A DNA stretch of 64,000 bases from an uncultured Sutterella sp. (GCA_900757865.1 CAAEPH010000030.1:6064-70063), one strand, 5' to 3'. Positions 1-8,856 are shown, counted from the stretch's first letter. The notes: generated by a model from the letters alone, not told the origin. Made by a program: numbers and translations.

Positions 1-1
1 G

Positions 2-988
2 ATCGCCGATTTGATCGTGAAAGAAAAAGAAAACGGTCTCCGTGCCGTGACTGATGGTGAATTTCGCCGTGCTTTCTGGCACCTGGACTTCTTAGCGGGT
101 TTGGGTGGTATAAAGCATGTCAAAGCAGACGCTTGGTCGGTCAAATTCGAAGGCGTTCAGCCCAAAGCAGAAACGGTCGTGATTGAGGATCGTGTGCATT
201 TTCCAAGCGATCATCCCTTCTTGGAGGCTTTTGACCGTGTGCAACATCTAGCGGGCGACACCCTGGTGAAATTCACGATTCCTTCCCCATCGATGTTGCA
301 TCTGATTTGCTGTGTGCGAGAAACGCATTACCAACCCATCGATGTCTATGCCGAGAATCCCGAGTTATTATTCGAGGATTTGGCCCAGACATGGAGTGAC
401 GCCGTGAAAGCGTTATATGCCCGCGGATGCCGTTATTTGCAATTTGATGATACCAGCTGGGGTGAACTATGCTCGGCCGAAAAGCGTGCGGCCTATACAG
501 AGCGTGGTTTTGATCTTGATGCGTTGGCCAAAGCTTATGTAGAAGTGATCAACAAAGTGATTGCCACAAAACCCGATGATTTGACGATCACGATGCACAT
601 CTGCCGTGGTAACTTCCGCTCAACTTGGTTCTCCTCGGGAGGTTACGAACCTGTGGCAGAAACGCTTTTTGGAGGGTGCCATGTTGATGGATTCTTCTTG
701 GAATACGACACGGAGCGTGCTGGTACCTTTGAGCCACTGCGCTTCATCAAGAATCAGACTGTGGTACTTGGGCTCATTACCTCGAAATTCCCAGCCCTGG
801 AAGTCAAGGAAGAAGTGAAAGCCCGCATTCAAGAAGCGACCAAGTACGTGCCCCTGCAGCAACTTTGTCTTTCACCACAGTGTGGTTTCTCGTCTACCGA
901 GGAAGGTAATCTGCTCACCGAAGCCAATCAGTGGGCTAAGGTGCGTTTAACAGTTGAGATTGCCAAAGAGGTGTGGAAAGACGCTTAA
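2..988 (+). CDS. MetE C-terminal-like cobalamin-independent methyltransferase (5' end cut off by window)
   Basis: The reading frame is open to the left edge of the window, so the true start lies outside it. The product resembles the C-terminal, zinc-binding catalytic domain of cobalamin-independent methionine synthase, in the stand-alone YxjG/YxjH-type form that lacks the MetE N-terminal half. The opening motif VTDGEFRR is typical of these proteins. The zinc ligands of the family can be seen: His and Cys in MHICRGN, a Glu in FLEYD, and a late Cys in LSPQCGFSS. Such proteins transfer a methyl group to homocysteine or a related thiol; the donor cannot be read from sequence. A hairpin terminator follows directly. 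The family is sure, the exact substrate is not. Confidence 0.88.
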   Translation: MADLIVKEKENGLRAVTDGEFRRAFWHLDFLAGLGGIKHVKADAWSVKFEGVQPKAETVVIEDRVHFPSDHPFLEAFDRVQHLAGDTLVKFTIPSPSMLHLICCVRETHYQPIDVYAENPELLFEDLAQTWSDAVKALYARGCRYLQFDDTSWGELCSAEKRAAYTERGFDLDALAKAYVEVINKVIATKPDDLTITMHICRGNFRSTWFSSGGYEPVAETLFGGCHVDGFFLEYDTERAGTFEPLRFIKNQTVVLGLITSKFPALEVKEEVKARIQEATKYVPLQQLCLSPQCGFSSTEEGNLLTEANQWAKVRLTVEIAKEVWKDA

Positions 989-1020
989 CCGCTTACTGGA
1001 TGGCTCTTTGAATACACTAT

Positions 1021-1060
1021 ACGCCGTGGTAATTGTTGACGAAGACAGCCACGGCGTTTT
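1021..1060 (+). terminator. Rho-independent terminator of the MetE-like gene
   Basis: A perfect 9-bp stem (ACGCCGTGG at 1021-1029 with CCACGGCGT at 1049-1057) is followed by TTTT. It lies 33 bases after the stop codon. Confidence 0.8.
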
Positions 1061-1521
1061 CACCTCAACGTCCATTTGTCACTTTAGCGCCTTTTCTTAG
1101 AGGCAAGAACGCTCTTTTTCTGCCTTCGGGTAAACGATGAGGTTTGAGCGTTAAGCTTCCGCTTTTTGATACTTTCGCCTTCAAGACGTCCGTCACCTTG
1201 TCTCTTAGGGAAAACCACAGCAGTAGACCATAAGTACAGAAATCGTTTCAGAAAACACTCAGTACTTGAAACTTTTAGTCAACTTTTCTTCATGATAAAC
1301 GCTAGTGTCTTTACGTTTCCGGACGGGTACACCATAGCACCTAATCCTTAGGATCAGTAAAACTATATCAAACGGGCATTAAGCCAAGATAAAAATTTAA
1401 AAATCAAATGGTTATGACTAGTCCGACATGTGAATGGTCTAGTGGGATACGCCTTGTTAGAGTCAAATGTAACGAGTGCCTCACTCGAGATCAATCAAGA
1501 TCCACCTAAAGGAGATAAAGC
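1061..1521. other. Intergenic, nothing recognised apart from the downstream ribosome site
   Basis: About 460 bases without a convincing gene. A short open frame at 1166-1351 has no ribosome binding site and an unconvincing composition. The right end holds the ribosome binding site AAAGGAG at 1508-1514 for the cytochrome gene at 1522; the operon promoter should lie here but no clear -35/-10 pair was picked. Confidence 0.5.
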
Positions 1522-1884
1522 ATGAAAAAACTGATCGTCACAATGCTGTTGGCGACGTTGCCGTTGGCCACCACGTTGGCCGCGGAACCAACAGCAGAGA
1601 CGCTCGCTCATACGTGTGGCGCGTGTCATGGAACCAATGGTGGCTCGGTCGGAGAAACGATCATTTCCATTGCTGGAATGAACAAGGCGGACTTCGTGGC
1701 ATCCATGAAAGACTTTAAGACGCTCAAACGTCCTAGCACCATCATGAGTCATATCGCCGAAGGCTATAGCGATCGCGATATTGAGGTGATGGCTGACTAC
1801 TTTGCGGCATTACCTAAACCTGCTCTTCAACAGGATCCCGCCAAGATACCCACCTGTAAGGACACCAAAGGAGCTAAGAAATGA
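1522..1884 (+). CDS. Class I c-type cytochrome, FccA-like subunit of sulfide dehydrogenase
   Basis: A 120-residue exported monohaem cytochrome. Residues 1-21 form a Sec signal peptide ending LAA. The haem site CGACH is at residues 32-36, and the TIMSHIAEGYSD stretch near residues 73-84 supplies the likely axial Met (Met75). This layout is usual for the cytochrome subunit of flavocytochrome c sulfide dehydrogenase. It takes electrons from the flavin subunit encoded next and passes them on in the periplasm. The ATG has AAAGGAG at 1508-1514. Its stop overlaps the start of the next gene by 4 bases, so the two are probably translationally coupled. FccA is often dihaem; this short one carries a single haem site. 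Confidence 0.85.
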   Translation: MKKLIVTMLLATLPLATTLAAEPTAETLAHTCGACHGTNGGSVGETIISIAGMNKADFVASMKDFKTLKRPSTIMSHIAEGYSDRDIEVMADYFAALPKPALQQDPAKIPTCKDTKGAKK

Positions 1885-3242
1885 GAAACGATATGTTGAG
1901 TCTGAATCGTCGCATTTTGCTTCGCGCTCTGATGGCTGCCTCAGGTGTTGCGATGACCCCTCCGTTATTTGCAGCCGTGGCCGGAGCACCTAAAGCGCGT
2001 GTTGTCGTGGTGGGCGCTGGTGTTGGTGGCGCAACGGCCGCAAAATACATTCGTATGTTCGATCCTGGGATCGAAGTCACTGTGATTGAGAAAAATGCGC
2101 ACTATATCCGTCCCTATGGTTCGACCGAAGTGCTCACTGGTGCGGTGACCATGGATGACCTGTGCGTGAGTTACGATCCTCTGAAGGCGCGAGACGTGAA
2201 ATTTGTGCAGGATACCGCTGTGGCGCTCGATGGAGTCAAAAAGGTTGTGACCTGCAAGTCGGGTAAAAAGCTCCCGTACGACTTCTTGATTGTGGCGCCT
2301 GGCGTTGAGCTGATGTACGAAAAGTATCCTGGTCTCACCGAAGAGATTGCCGATACGAAGATTACCTGCGGATGGATTCCAGGTGCGCAGACGGCGTTAC
2401 TGAGAAAGCAACTCTTGGCGATGCCCGAAGACGGCACCTTCCTTATTTGTCCACCGCCCAATCCGTATCGTTGCCCGCCTGGACCTTATGAACGTGCGGC
2501 GCTTCTGACGGAATGGACAGGCAAATACAAACCACGGGCCAAGATCATCGTGGCTGACCCAAAGAACGGCTTTACGGCTGATATCACGATGTTGATGGCT
2601 TGGAACCATCTCTACGGCTTTATGCCACCCGAACCCTTCAAGACGAAGCTAGACGGCCATTTGAAGGATCCGCGTCCTGATTGCCGCATCAAGTGGATTA
2701 CCAAGAACGATGGCGGTACGGTGAAGGAAGTCGATGTGAAGAACATGACGGTCATTACCGAAGGCGCTGGTGCAATTAAGGCCGATGTGATCAACATCAT
2801 CCCACCGATGCGTGCTGGCCGTATCGCGCTCGATATGGGTTTAGCTAACGAAACCGGTTTCTGCCCGATTGATCGTCGCACGTTTGAGTCGACCGTGATC
2901 AAGTCGGTGTATGTCTTGGGTGACAGCTCCATTGCGGATGCGATGCCTAAGAGCGGGTTCTCTGCGAACACGCAAGCCAAAGTGGCAGCGCGTGCGATTG
3001 TTGAAACGGTTAACGGTCGTCCGATCCCAGAACCAGCTTGGGCCAATACGTGTTACGCCCTGGCAAGCGACGAATGGGGCATGTTCGTGGCTGACACGTT
3101 CCGACTCGTTGACGGCAAGATCGCTCGTACGAATACCCGTGCGCGCTATCAGTTCTTGACCGCGGGTGACGCGGAACGTCGCGTAACGGCTCGCTATCTG
3201 AGAAGCTGGATCCGCACGATCACAGCCGATAGCTTCTACTAA
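1881..3242 (+). CDS. fccB: Flavocytochrome c sulfide dehydrogenase, FAD subunit (FccB/SoxF-like)
   Basis: A 453-residue flavoprotein that oxidises sulfide, or a related sulfur compound, in the periplasm. A twin-arginine signal (NRRILLRAL, Arg10-Arg11, then a hydrophobic stretch) implies export in folded form with FAD. The FAD-binding Rossmann motif VVGAGVGGATAA follows at about residues 43-54. The family hallmark CPPGPYER contains Cys198, and a second Cys is in GFCPID (Cys328). By comparison with known flavocytochromes c these should form the redox-active disulfide beside the flavin. The gene lies between two cytochrome c genes, all on one strand with 4- and 21-base junctions, so the three likely work as one electron-transfer unit. 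The physiological sulfur substrate is inferred. Confidence 0.88.
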   Translation: MRNDMLSLNRRILLRALMAASGVAMTPPLFAAVAGAPKARVVVVGAGVGGATAAKYIRMFDPGIEVTVIEKNAHYIRPYGSTEVLTGAVTMDDLCVSYDPLKARDVKFVQDTAVALDGVKKVVTCKSGKKLPYDFLIVAPGVELMYEKYPGLTEEIADTKITCGWIPGAQTALLRKQLLAMPEDGTFLICPPPNPYRCPPGPYERAALLTEWTGKYKPRAKIIVADPKNGFTADITMLMAWNHLYGFMPPEPFKTKLDGHLKDPRPDCRIKWITKNDGGTVKEVDVKNMTVITEGAGAIKADVINIIPPMRAGRIALDMGLANETGFCPIDRRTFESTVIKSVYVLGDSSIADAMPKSGFSANTQAKVAARAIVETVNGRPIPEPAWANTCYALASDEWGMFVADTFRLVDGKIARTNTRARYQFLTAGDAERRVTARYLRSWIRTITADSFY

Positions 3243-3263
3243 ACCAACAAGGGAGACCGAAAC

Positions 3264-3962
3264 ATGAAAATGCTGATGAAAGCTGCTCTGGCGGCCGCTC
3301 TTGTGGCGGTTAGCGCGACCGCACCTGCAACAGAGACTGCAACGCCAATCACGCCGGATGCGATTCGCGCTACGTTGGAAAAGATGCCTGCGGGTGACGC
3401 ACAACGTGGTAAAGCGGTGCATGATGCTAACTTCTGCGCAAGTTGCCATGGTGTGAACGGAGTGGCCTCAACGGATCAATGGCCAACCGTCTCGGGGCAA
3501 CCGGTATTTGTAACCGAAAAAGCGTTAGTGGAGTTCCGTGGCGGTGCTCGCCATGGGGATCATATGGATGAGTTGATGACAGCTGTCTCGAAGAAACTCA
3601 CCGACGCGGAAATTGCCGACTTGGCAGCGTTTTACGCAACCCAACCCGGGGCACCAGGCGCTGAAAATCCGTTACCCACTCCTGCTTTGGTCACTCAAGG
3701 CGATCCTAAACGCATGATTGCGCCATGCGGCATGTGCCACGGTCAGGACGCGACAGGCAGTGCTTCGGGTCGTGTACCGGTGCTCCATGGGCAGACGGAA
3801 CGCTATCATGAAGCTGCGTTGCTGAAGTACCGCACGGGTGCGCGTCAAAGCGACTTGAATCGTGAAATGCGAATGATCGCTGAAAAACTCACCGATCAGG
3901 AAATTCATGATCTTGCTGCTTACTACGCAAGCCTTCCTGGAAAAGACGCTGCGAAAAAGTAA
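3264..3962 (+). CDS. Dihaem cytochrome c, c4-like
   Basis: A 232-residue exported protein with a Sec signal peptide (about residues 1-22) and two cytochrome c domains in tandem. The haem sites are CASCH (from Cys58) and CGMCH (from Cys155). Each domain ends in a similar LTDAEIADLAAFYA or LTDQEIHDLAAYYA helix, so the protein looks like an internal duplication, as in cytochrome c4. It probably receives electrons from the sulfide dehydrogenase encoded just upstream and relays them to a terminal reductase or oxidase. The ribosome site GGGAGA sits 21 bases or less after the fccB stop. A weak terminator follows. Confidence in the cytochrome assignment is high; the partner is inferred from context. 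Confidence 0.88.
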   Translation: MKMLMKAALAAALVAVSATAPATETATPITPDAIRATLEKMPAGDAQRGKAVHDANFCASCHGVNGVASTDQWPTVSGQPVFVTEKALVEFRGGARHGDHMDELMTAVSKKLTDAEIADLAAFYATQPGAPGAENPLPTPALVTQGDPKRMIAPCGMCHGQDATGSASGRVPVLHGQTERYHEAALLKYRTGARQSDLNREMRMIAEKLTDQEIHDLAAYYASLPGKDAAKK

Positions 3963-3987
3963 TACGGCACGTTAATACTTAAACCTC

Positions 3988-4020
3988 AAGCCCGGGTTCT
4001 TTAAGGAGGATTCGGGCTTT
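3988..4020 (+). terminator. Probable terminator of the sulfide dehydrogenase operon
   Basis: Stem AAGCCCG (3988-3994) pairs with CGGGCTT (4013-4019) around an 18-base loop. The T tract is only three bases, so it is a weak example. Confidence 0.55.
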
Positions 4021-4025
4021 GTCGT

Positions 4026-4114
4026 GCGTGTACGTGTAGTCACTACATGATTTGTTGAGCGTGTTCACGTAGTCATTGCAAAAATTGTTTCTTGAACGTT
4101 TTCACGTAGTCATT
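4026..4114. repeat. IS21-type end repeat, copy 1
   Basis: An 89-bp block holding three spaced copies of a CGTGTAGTCA or TTCACGTAGTCATT motif. The same block returns at 4211-4300. Multiple short repeats at the ends, closing in CA, are typical of IS21-family termini, where they bind the transposase. Confidence 0.6.
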
Positions 4115-4210
4115 TGCTGAATCCGTTCTCTTACAGGAGATTGAAGGCATCTGTTTCTGTTTATGAGGGGAAAATTCAAAAGAATAACTACGGTTTCATC
4201 TCCGAGGGAA

Positions 4211-4300
4211 GCGTGTACGTGTAGTCATTACACGAATTGTTGAGCGTGTTCACGTAGTCATTACAAAAATTGGCTATTGAACGTTTTCATGTAGCCATTA
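4211..4300. repeat. IS21-type end repeat, copy 2
   Basis: A direct, slightly diverged duplicate of the block at 4026-4114, again with three TTCACGTAGTCATT-like units. Two tandem element ends suggest nested or repeated insertions of the same IS at this spot. Confidence 0.6.
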
Positions 4301-4388
4301 CGCGATGTAGGAAGCAAGAGAGTCTTCTGCTCTATCAAGAGTGCTATGGCTCAACATATGCGCAGCTCATCATAGGATTTCTCATTTT

Positions 4389-4463
4389 CGTGAACAGCTA
4401 TTCTTGTGTGCATGACGGGAATTCTCCAACACGTGAACAGCATTCTTAATTACGTGAACACCT
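4389..4463. repeat. Opposite-facing IS21-type end repeats
   Basis: Three units of CGTGAACAGC or ACGTGAACA at about 4389, 4431 and 4452. They are the reverse complement of the core in the two blocks to the left, so this is probably the left end of the element that once carried istA and the istB remnant that follows. Confidence 0.5.
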
Positions 4464-4595
4464 AAGTTCTATTTCTATTCTCGATTTTTCGTAAGTTAGA
4501 TGAGTGGGTAGAAGGCTTACCGCCCTTTAGAAACGTATACCAACCTCGACGCAGTCCCGTTAGAAAAGACCCACATTGGGCATCAGGATGCCACT

Positions 4596-5036
4596 ATGGC
4601 CGATATTGATTTCACGACGCCAAGAGGCTTGAATAAGCCACAGGTGATGACTTTAGGCAATTGCGATTGGATCAGAAATCATCAAAATTGCATCATTACT
4701 GGAAAAACTGGCTGTGGGAAAACCTATGTGGCCAGAGCGCTGGCTAATGCAGCCTGCCGTCAGGGCTTCACCGTGCGATTTGTCCGCGTACCAAGATTCT
4801 TAAAAGAATTCAGTGCCCAGCACACGCTAGACAGAGGATTTGAGCGCGAATTACGAAACCTTCGCCGAATCGACCTGCTAGTGCTTGATGACTGGGAAAT
4901 TGGACAGATGGATGCAGTCAATCGCTCCGACCTACTTGAAATCATAGAGGATATAGGCGATGTTGGTAGTGATTTTGTGACAAGAGTTTTACAGTTCAAA
5001 GCGTGGGCTGAATATCTGGTTCGGTTGTATTGCTAG
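4596..5036 (+). pseudogene. istB: IS21-family IstB-like helper ATPase, truncated
   Basis: About 146 residues of an IstB-type AAA+ helper ATPase, the protein that assists the IstA transposase in IS21-family elements. Visible are the IstB entry motif DIDFTTPRGL, Walker A (GKTGCGKTYVAR, about residues 37-48) and Walker B (LLVLDDWEI). IstB proteins are normally about 250 residues. Here the N-terminal domain is missing, and after the NRSDLLEIIED region the sequence loses register and stops early (VLQFKAWAEYL then stop), so the sensor regions are gone. No istA gene lies upstream. The ATG at 4596 falls inside the family sequence and is not a real start. A dead remnant between element ends is the best reading. 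Confidence 0.8.
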
Positions 5037-5040
5037 TGGG

Positions 5041-5445
5041 TTACATCGGTGTCACTGGTTTTGTACTCTGCGCGTGAACACAATCCTCAAGTGCTTTTTG
5101 GAGTACAAGACCGTGGTTTTGGGTAGCCGATTTGGCACCAAGAAGCAAAACCACGTGTTTGGCGCCCTGGGCTTTCCACTGCGACACGATGTTGGCTAAT
5201 GGGAGAGCAGCGAGCTCTTTTGCGTAAGCTACAGAAAACTCTTCCCAATGTGCCACGGGGTCGGCGTGAAAGAATTGGCGCAAGGCAGGAGTGGGCGCTA
5301 AGTCCTTTGCCCACTCAACGCCTTCAAGCTGAGCTTTCGCGATACCACGAGGCCATAGTCGGTCGATCAACACATAGTGTGTACCTTCGGATGCTTTGTG
5401 CGTTTTCGCATAGTCATATACGCGTTGTAATGAAAAAGTGAGCAT
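5041..5445 (-). CDS. DUF488 family protein
   Basis: A 134-residue protein of the DUF488 family. The characteristic stretch LIDRLWPRGIAK and the nearby W-x-KDLAPTPALRQFF are visible in the N-terminal half. The family is of unknown function. The start chosen is the ATG at 5443-5445, preceded on the minus strand by GGGAGGGTG. An open frame runs further upstream to 5709, but its composition is unlike the family and the family begins at MLTFSLQRVYDYA. It ends four bases from the istB remnant, so the IS insertion reached right up to its 3' side. Confidence 0.8.
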   Translation of the reverse strand: MLTFSLQRVYDYAKTHKASEGTHYVLIDRLWPRGIAKAQLEGVEWAKDLAPTPALRQFFHADPVAHWEEFSVAYAKELAALPLANIVSQWKAQGAKHVVLLLGAKSATQNHGLVLQKALEDCVHAQSTKPVTPM

Positions 5446-5776
5446 ACTTTGACACCCTCCCCAAGGAACACGCTCTATTTTAGTCTCCTCCCAAAGAATG
5501 GGAATTTGTCCGGAATCAGAAAAACAGGATTTTTGTCTATGGGCACTTTTTCTTTTGTAACGAAACAATATTTTGATTTTTAAAAGAAACAGAAAAACCC
5601 AATGACAGGCGTTTGTCCAAAACGCAATATTGATCAAACGCAAAGATAATAAAATATTGGTAATTTTAGCTGGATACCATACCGTGAATATGTCACAATG
5701 AGGACGCATGGACTACAACTCTTGGCGTATATTATTAACCATTTAGTTTTAGCCCACCTACTATAGGGGGCCGATT
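5446..5776. other. Intergenic between divergent DUF488 and PAP2 genes
   Basis: AT-rich sequence between two genes pointing away from each other, so it should carry both promoters. No operator-like palindrome was recognised. Confidence 0.4.
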
Positions 5777-6349
5777 ATGTTAGAAGTTTTGACCTTAACC
5801 GATGCGCAAGCCCTAATGGGCATTGCCGAGATATGCCACCGTCTACAGTTGACGCGATTGATGGAGTTGATCAGTCTTGTGGGCAATAGTGGCGCTTGTT
5901 GGATAGCTCTAGGAGGCCTACTTCTCCTTTTTCGACGCACCCGTTGGTTGGGTGTGGCGGTGATGCTCTCTCTCGTCCTTTCGTCGCTTATTACAGAAGG
6001 CCTGTTAAAGGATCTAGTGGCTCGTCCACGGCCCTGCTCGGTCTTTATGCCTTCCTTTATTACGCATTGCCCTCATTCGCCCTCGTTCCCCTCTGGGCAT
6101 ACGACCGCCGCTTTTGCTGCTGCGGGCGCTTTGCTATTTTTGGGATGTCGCTGGGCATGGGTGGCGATTGTTGCCGCGCTTTTGATGGGGTTAAGCCGAA
6201 TGGCCCTTTTTGTTCACTACCCCACGGATGTCATGGGAGGCATCGTGGTGGGCTTGGCGAGTGCCTTTGTCGTTGCATGGGGTCTTCGTCGTTGGCAATG
6301 CGCTCGCCGAAATCGCATGAATAACCCGTATAACGATATGCTCTTTTAG
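5777..6349 (+). CDS. PAP2 family membrane phosphatase
   Basis: A 190-residue membrane protein of the type 2 phosphatidic acid phosphatase family. The three active-site motifs are present in order: KDLVARPRP (KX6RP), PSFPSGHTTAAF (PSGH) and SRMALFVHYPTDVMGG (SRX5HX3D). Four or more hydrophobic segments surround them. Members of this size often act as undecaprenyl-pyrophosphate phosphatases (lipid carrier recycling, bacitracin tolerance) or as lipid phosphatases. The sequence does not decide between these. The ribosome site AGGGGG lies at 5765-5770. It appears to be a single-gene unit. Confidence 0.88.
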   Translation: MLEVLTLTDAQALMGIAEICHRLQLTRLMELISLVGNSGACWIALGGLLLLFRRTRWLGVAVMLSLVLSSLITEGLLKDLVARPRPCSVFMPSFITHCPHSPSFPSGHTTAAFAAAGALLFLGCRWAWVAIVAALLMGLSRMALFVHYPTDVMGGIVVGLASAFVVAWGLRRWQCARRNRMNNPYNDMLF

Positions 6350-6446
6350 TGGATTTTTCTCACATACCGTTGCGCTTCGTTGCAGATAGCCTTGCCTTGA
6401 GTGCGCTATGCTGATTGCGTCATGGCACACTTGAGGAAAAAAGAAA

Positions 6447-6899
6447 ATGACCAAAGACACTCTTTTTAAAATCACTGTAGGTTGCGTCGCTGCTTCGCTT
6501 ATGGTGGGCTTTGTGCAAGCGCAAAGTGCGTCTTCATCGTCTGTGGGTAGTACGGTTGGCACCTATCTAGAAGGCTCCGTTAAAGAAGCCAGTGATTTCG
6601 CAAGCGATGTGGGTACAAGCGTCAAGAACGGCGCAAAATCGGCATGGGAAGCGACCAAAGACGCTACGAGCAAAGCGGGAAAAGAAACACGTGCTTGGGG
6701 CGAGAAAGCCTATGATTACACTGCCGAGAAGGCCCATGATGCCAAAGAGGGGCTAAGCGATATGGGCGAGGCGGTAAAAGACAAGAGCGTTGAGGCCTAT
6801 GACGCGGCCAAAACCAAAACGAAAGAGGCCTGGTCGAGTGGCAAAGCCAAAATTCATGAGATGACCGCACCCGAGAAAACCGATTCGACCAAAGAGTAA
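6447..6899 (+). CDS. Exported LEA-like amphipathic repeat protein
   Basis: A 150-residue protein with an N-terminal signal peptide (about residues 1-26, ending VQA). The mature part is rich in Lys, Ala, Glu and Asp and carries 11-residue-like repeats such as KNGAKSAWEATKDATSK, AEKAHDAKEG and AYDAAKTKTKEAW. These resemble late-embryogenesis-abundant (LEA) or YtxH/apolipoprotein-type helices. It has no catalytic motif. A protective or envelope-associated role is the usual guess for such proteins, but this is inference. GAGGAAAAAAG precedes the ATG. No partner genes are evident; it stands alone between the PAP2 phosphatase and the flavoprotein gene. Confidence 0.7.
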   Translation: MTKDTLFKITVGCVAASLMVGFVQAQSASSSSVGSTVGTYLEGSVKEASDFASDVGTSVKNGAKSAWEATKDATSKAGKETRAWGEKAYDYTAEKAHDAKEGLSDMGEAVKDKSVEAYDAAKTKTKEAWSSGKAKIHEMTAPEKTDSTKE

Positions 6900-7059
6900 A
6901 CCTCTCTCGAAGACTAAACAAGCTGTTTAGCCAGACGCACCAGCATATTAGAACTTTCACTAAGTCCCTTGTACACCCATAAAGAGGAGTGAATAATTAA
7001 CCCATAGGCCCAAGGTGGAGGATGTCGCCTTGGCAAGAAACCCATGGGGGACAATAGTG

Positions 7060-8856
7060 ATGAAAAAAACGATGATCGCGCTCTGTGTGGCATCACTCGG
7101 TATGCTCACCAGCGCTACGGCAGCCACCGTCAAAGACGGGGTTTATCAAGGGAGTGCCCAGGGTCGCAATGGCGACATTACGGTGAGCGTCACCTTTAAA
7201 GCCGGCAAAATCAAAGCGGTGAAGGTTCTCAAACAAAGTGAAACACTGGGCATTTCCGACGCGGCACTCAAAACCTTGCCAGAGAAAATCGCCAAGGCCA
7301 ACAGTGTGGCCGTTGACAGTGTAGCGGGAGCAACACTCACTAGTAATGGCATTCGTCGCGCTGTGATGGACGCGATCAAACGTGCCGGGGGTGATGCGTA
7401 CACCTACTCGACGTTACCCATCATGGCGTTCAAGGATGGTAAAGACATCCAAAAGAGCGCGGACATTCTCGTCGTGGGTGCGGGTGGCGCTGGGGTGAGT
7501 GCAGCCGTGCGCGCAGCAAGCCAAGGTGCGAAGGTTCTCCTCGTGGAAAAAATGCCCATGATCGGAGGCGCGACCATTTTGAATGCGGGCACCTTAATTG
7601 CCACTGGGTCACGCTATCAGCGTGAGGTGATGAAAGAAACAAAAGACAGTCCAGAGCTCGCTGCCAAAGACATGATGCGTGTGGGCAAAAACCAGAACGA
7701 CCCTGTGTTGGTTGAAATGGTCACGCACAAAGTGGGTGGCGTCGTGGACTGGTTGATCGATGACATGAAAATTCCCTATGGTCCTGCAGCCACGCAGTAT
7801 CCAGACCACTCCGCCAATCGTCAATTGGGTGTGAAAGGACGCAGTGTCAACTATCTCAACCTGATGATGGATCGCTATAAACACTTTGGCGGTCAGATCA
7901 TGTTGGGTGTGAAGACGGATAAACTCCTCACGGATAGCACTGGTCGTGTGATTGGCGTGAGAGGCTTTGACCAAGACGGGAATCGCGTGACGGTGAGCGC
8001 CAAAGCGACGATTCTGGCCACGGGTGGGTTCGGAGCGTATAAACCGTTGTTGCCCGACGAGATGCGTCAGTACGTCTTTTATGGCCTCGACAGTGAAACG
8101 GGCGATGGCCTCAAGATGGCGAGTAACGTGGGTGCCGGGATCACCAACATCGACTTGGTGAAAAAGTATCCCCAAGGGGTGGAGACCACACCAGGGCATG
8201 GTTTAGCAGCAACGGCCTCGTCTACCGATACGATGAAGAAGTCGGGCGCCATTTATGTTAACCAAGACGGCAAACGTTTCGTCAATGAACGCGCGAGTTT
8301 AGGTGAACTCACCGACGCGACGATCGCTCAACCCAATCACATCGCTTATATCGTGATGGATAAAGCAGCTTGGGATGTCTACGTCGCAAAGTCCCTTGAA
8401 GACAAACTGGTCCCCAATAAGGAAGCCCTGCAAGCTTGGGCCAAGATTGTTAATCACGGCCACCCCGTGATGGCGCAAGGGGCGAATTTAGCGAGTGTGG
8501 CGCAAAAAATGGGAATCAACCCCCAAGGGTTGACCGCCACGGTTACCGATTGGAACACGATGGTGAAAAACGGGACCGATACGGCCTTTGATCGTCCCAT
8601 CACGGGTGGGCTAGGTGCTGGTCCGTACACGATCGTGGAGCAAAAGGTACGTTATCAAACCACGTTGGGCGGACTTAAAGCCAATGCCCAATTGCAGATC
8701 CTGACGCCTGACGGTAAAGCCATTCCTGGGCTTTACGGGGCTGGTTCGGTGGTTGGTGGAGCCAACGGGGCGGACTCGATGACCGCCATGATGAACTCTT
8801 GGGCTATTGTCTCAGGCGTCGTCGCGGCGGACAGCGCGGTGAAGGCGCTTAAGTAA
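7060..8856 (+). CDS. Periplasmic FMN/FAD flavoprotein reductase (fumarate/urocanate reductase family)
   Basis: A 598-residue exported flavoprotein: Sec signal peptide (about 1-23, ending SATAA), an FMN-binding domain (about 25-100) closing in SVAGATLTSNG, the usual covalent-FMN Thr context, then an FAD-binding domain starting at DILVVGAGGAGVSAA. There is no CxxCH, so electrons must arrive from a separate partner via FMN. In fumarate reductases the FAD domain ends with HTMGG and HGANRLGGNA, which supply catalytic His and Arg. Here these are QTTLGG and NGADSMTAMMN, so both catalytic residues appear replaced and fumarate is unlikely to be the acceptor. Start ATG at 7060 was chosen for the signal peptide; an in-frame ATG at 7015 lacks one. 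A divergent-facing TetR gene lies beyond its terminator. Confidence 0.85.
   Translation: MKKTMIALCVASLGMLTSATAATVKDGVYQGSAQGRNGDITVSVTFKAGKIKAVKVLKQSETLGISDAALKTLPEKIAKANSVAVDSVAGATLTSNGIRRAVMDAIKRAGGDAYTYSTLPIMAFKDGKDIQKSADILVVGAGGAGVSAAVRAASQGAKVLLVEKMPMIGGATILNAGTLIATGSRYQREVMKETKDSPELAAKDMMRVGKNQNDPVLVEMVTHKVGGVVDWLIDDMKIPYGPAATQYPDHSANRQLGVKGRSVNYLNLMMDRYKHFGGQIMLGVKTDKLLTDSTGRVIGVRGFDQDGNRVTVSAKATILATGGFGAYKPLLPDEMRQYVFYGLDSETGDGLKMASNVGAGITNIDLVKKYPQGVETTPGHGLAATASSTDTMKKSGAIYVNQDGKRFVNERASLGELTDATIAQPNHIAYIVMDKAAWDVYVAKSLEDKLVPNKEALQAWAKIVNHGHPVMAQGANLASVAQKMGINPQGLTATVTDWNTMVKNGTDTAFDRPITGGLGAGPYTIVEQKVRYQTTLGGLKANAQLQILTPDGKAIPGLYGAGSVVGGANGADSMTAMMNSWAIVSGVVAADSAVKALK

Noticed and set aside
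5446..5709. N-terminal extension of the DUF488 gene
   Set aside because: The extension is AT-rich and not family-like, while the ATG at 5445 has a good ribosome site and matches the family start.
6914..6930. CTAAACA/TGTTTAG hairpin as terminator
   Set aside because: It has no T tract on either strand, so it was not listed as a terminator.
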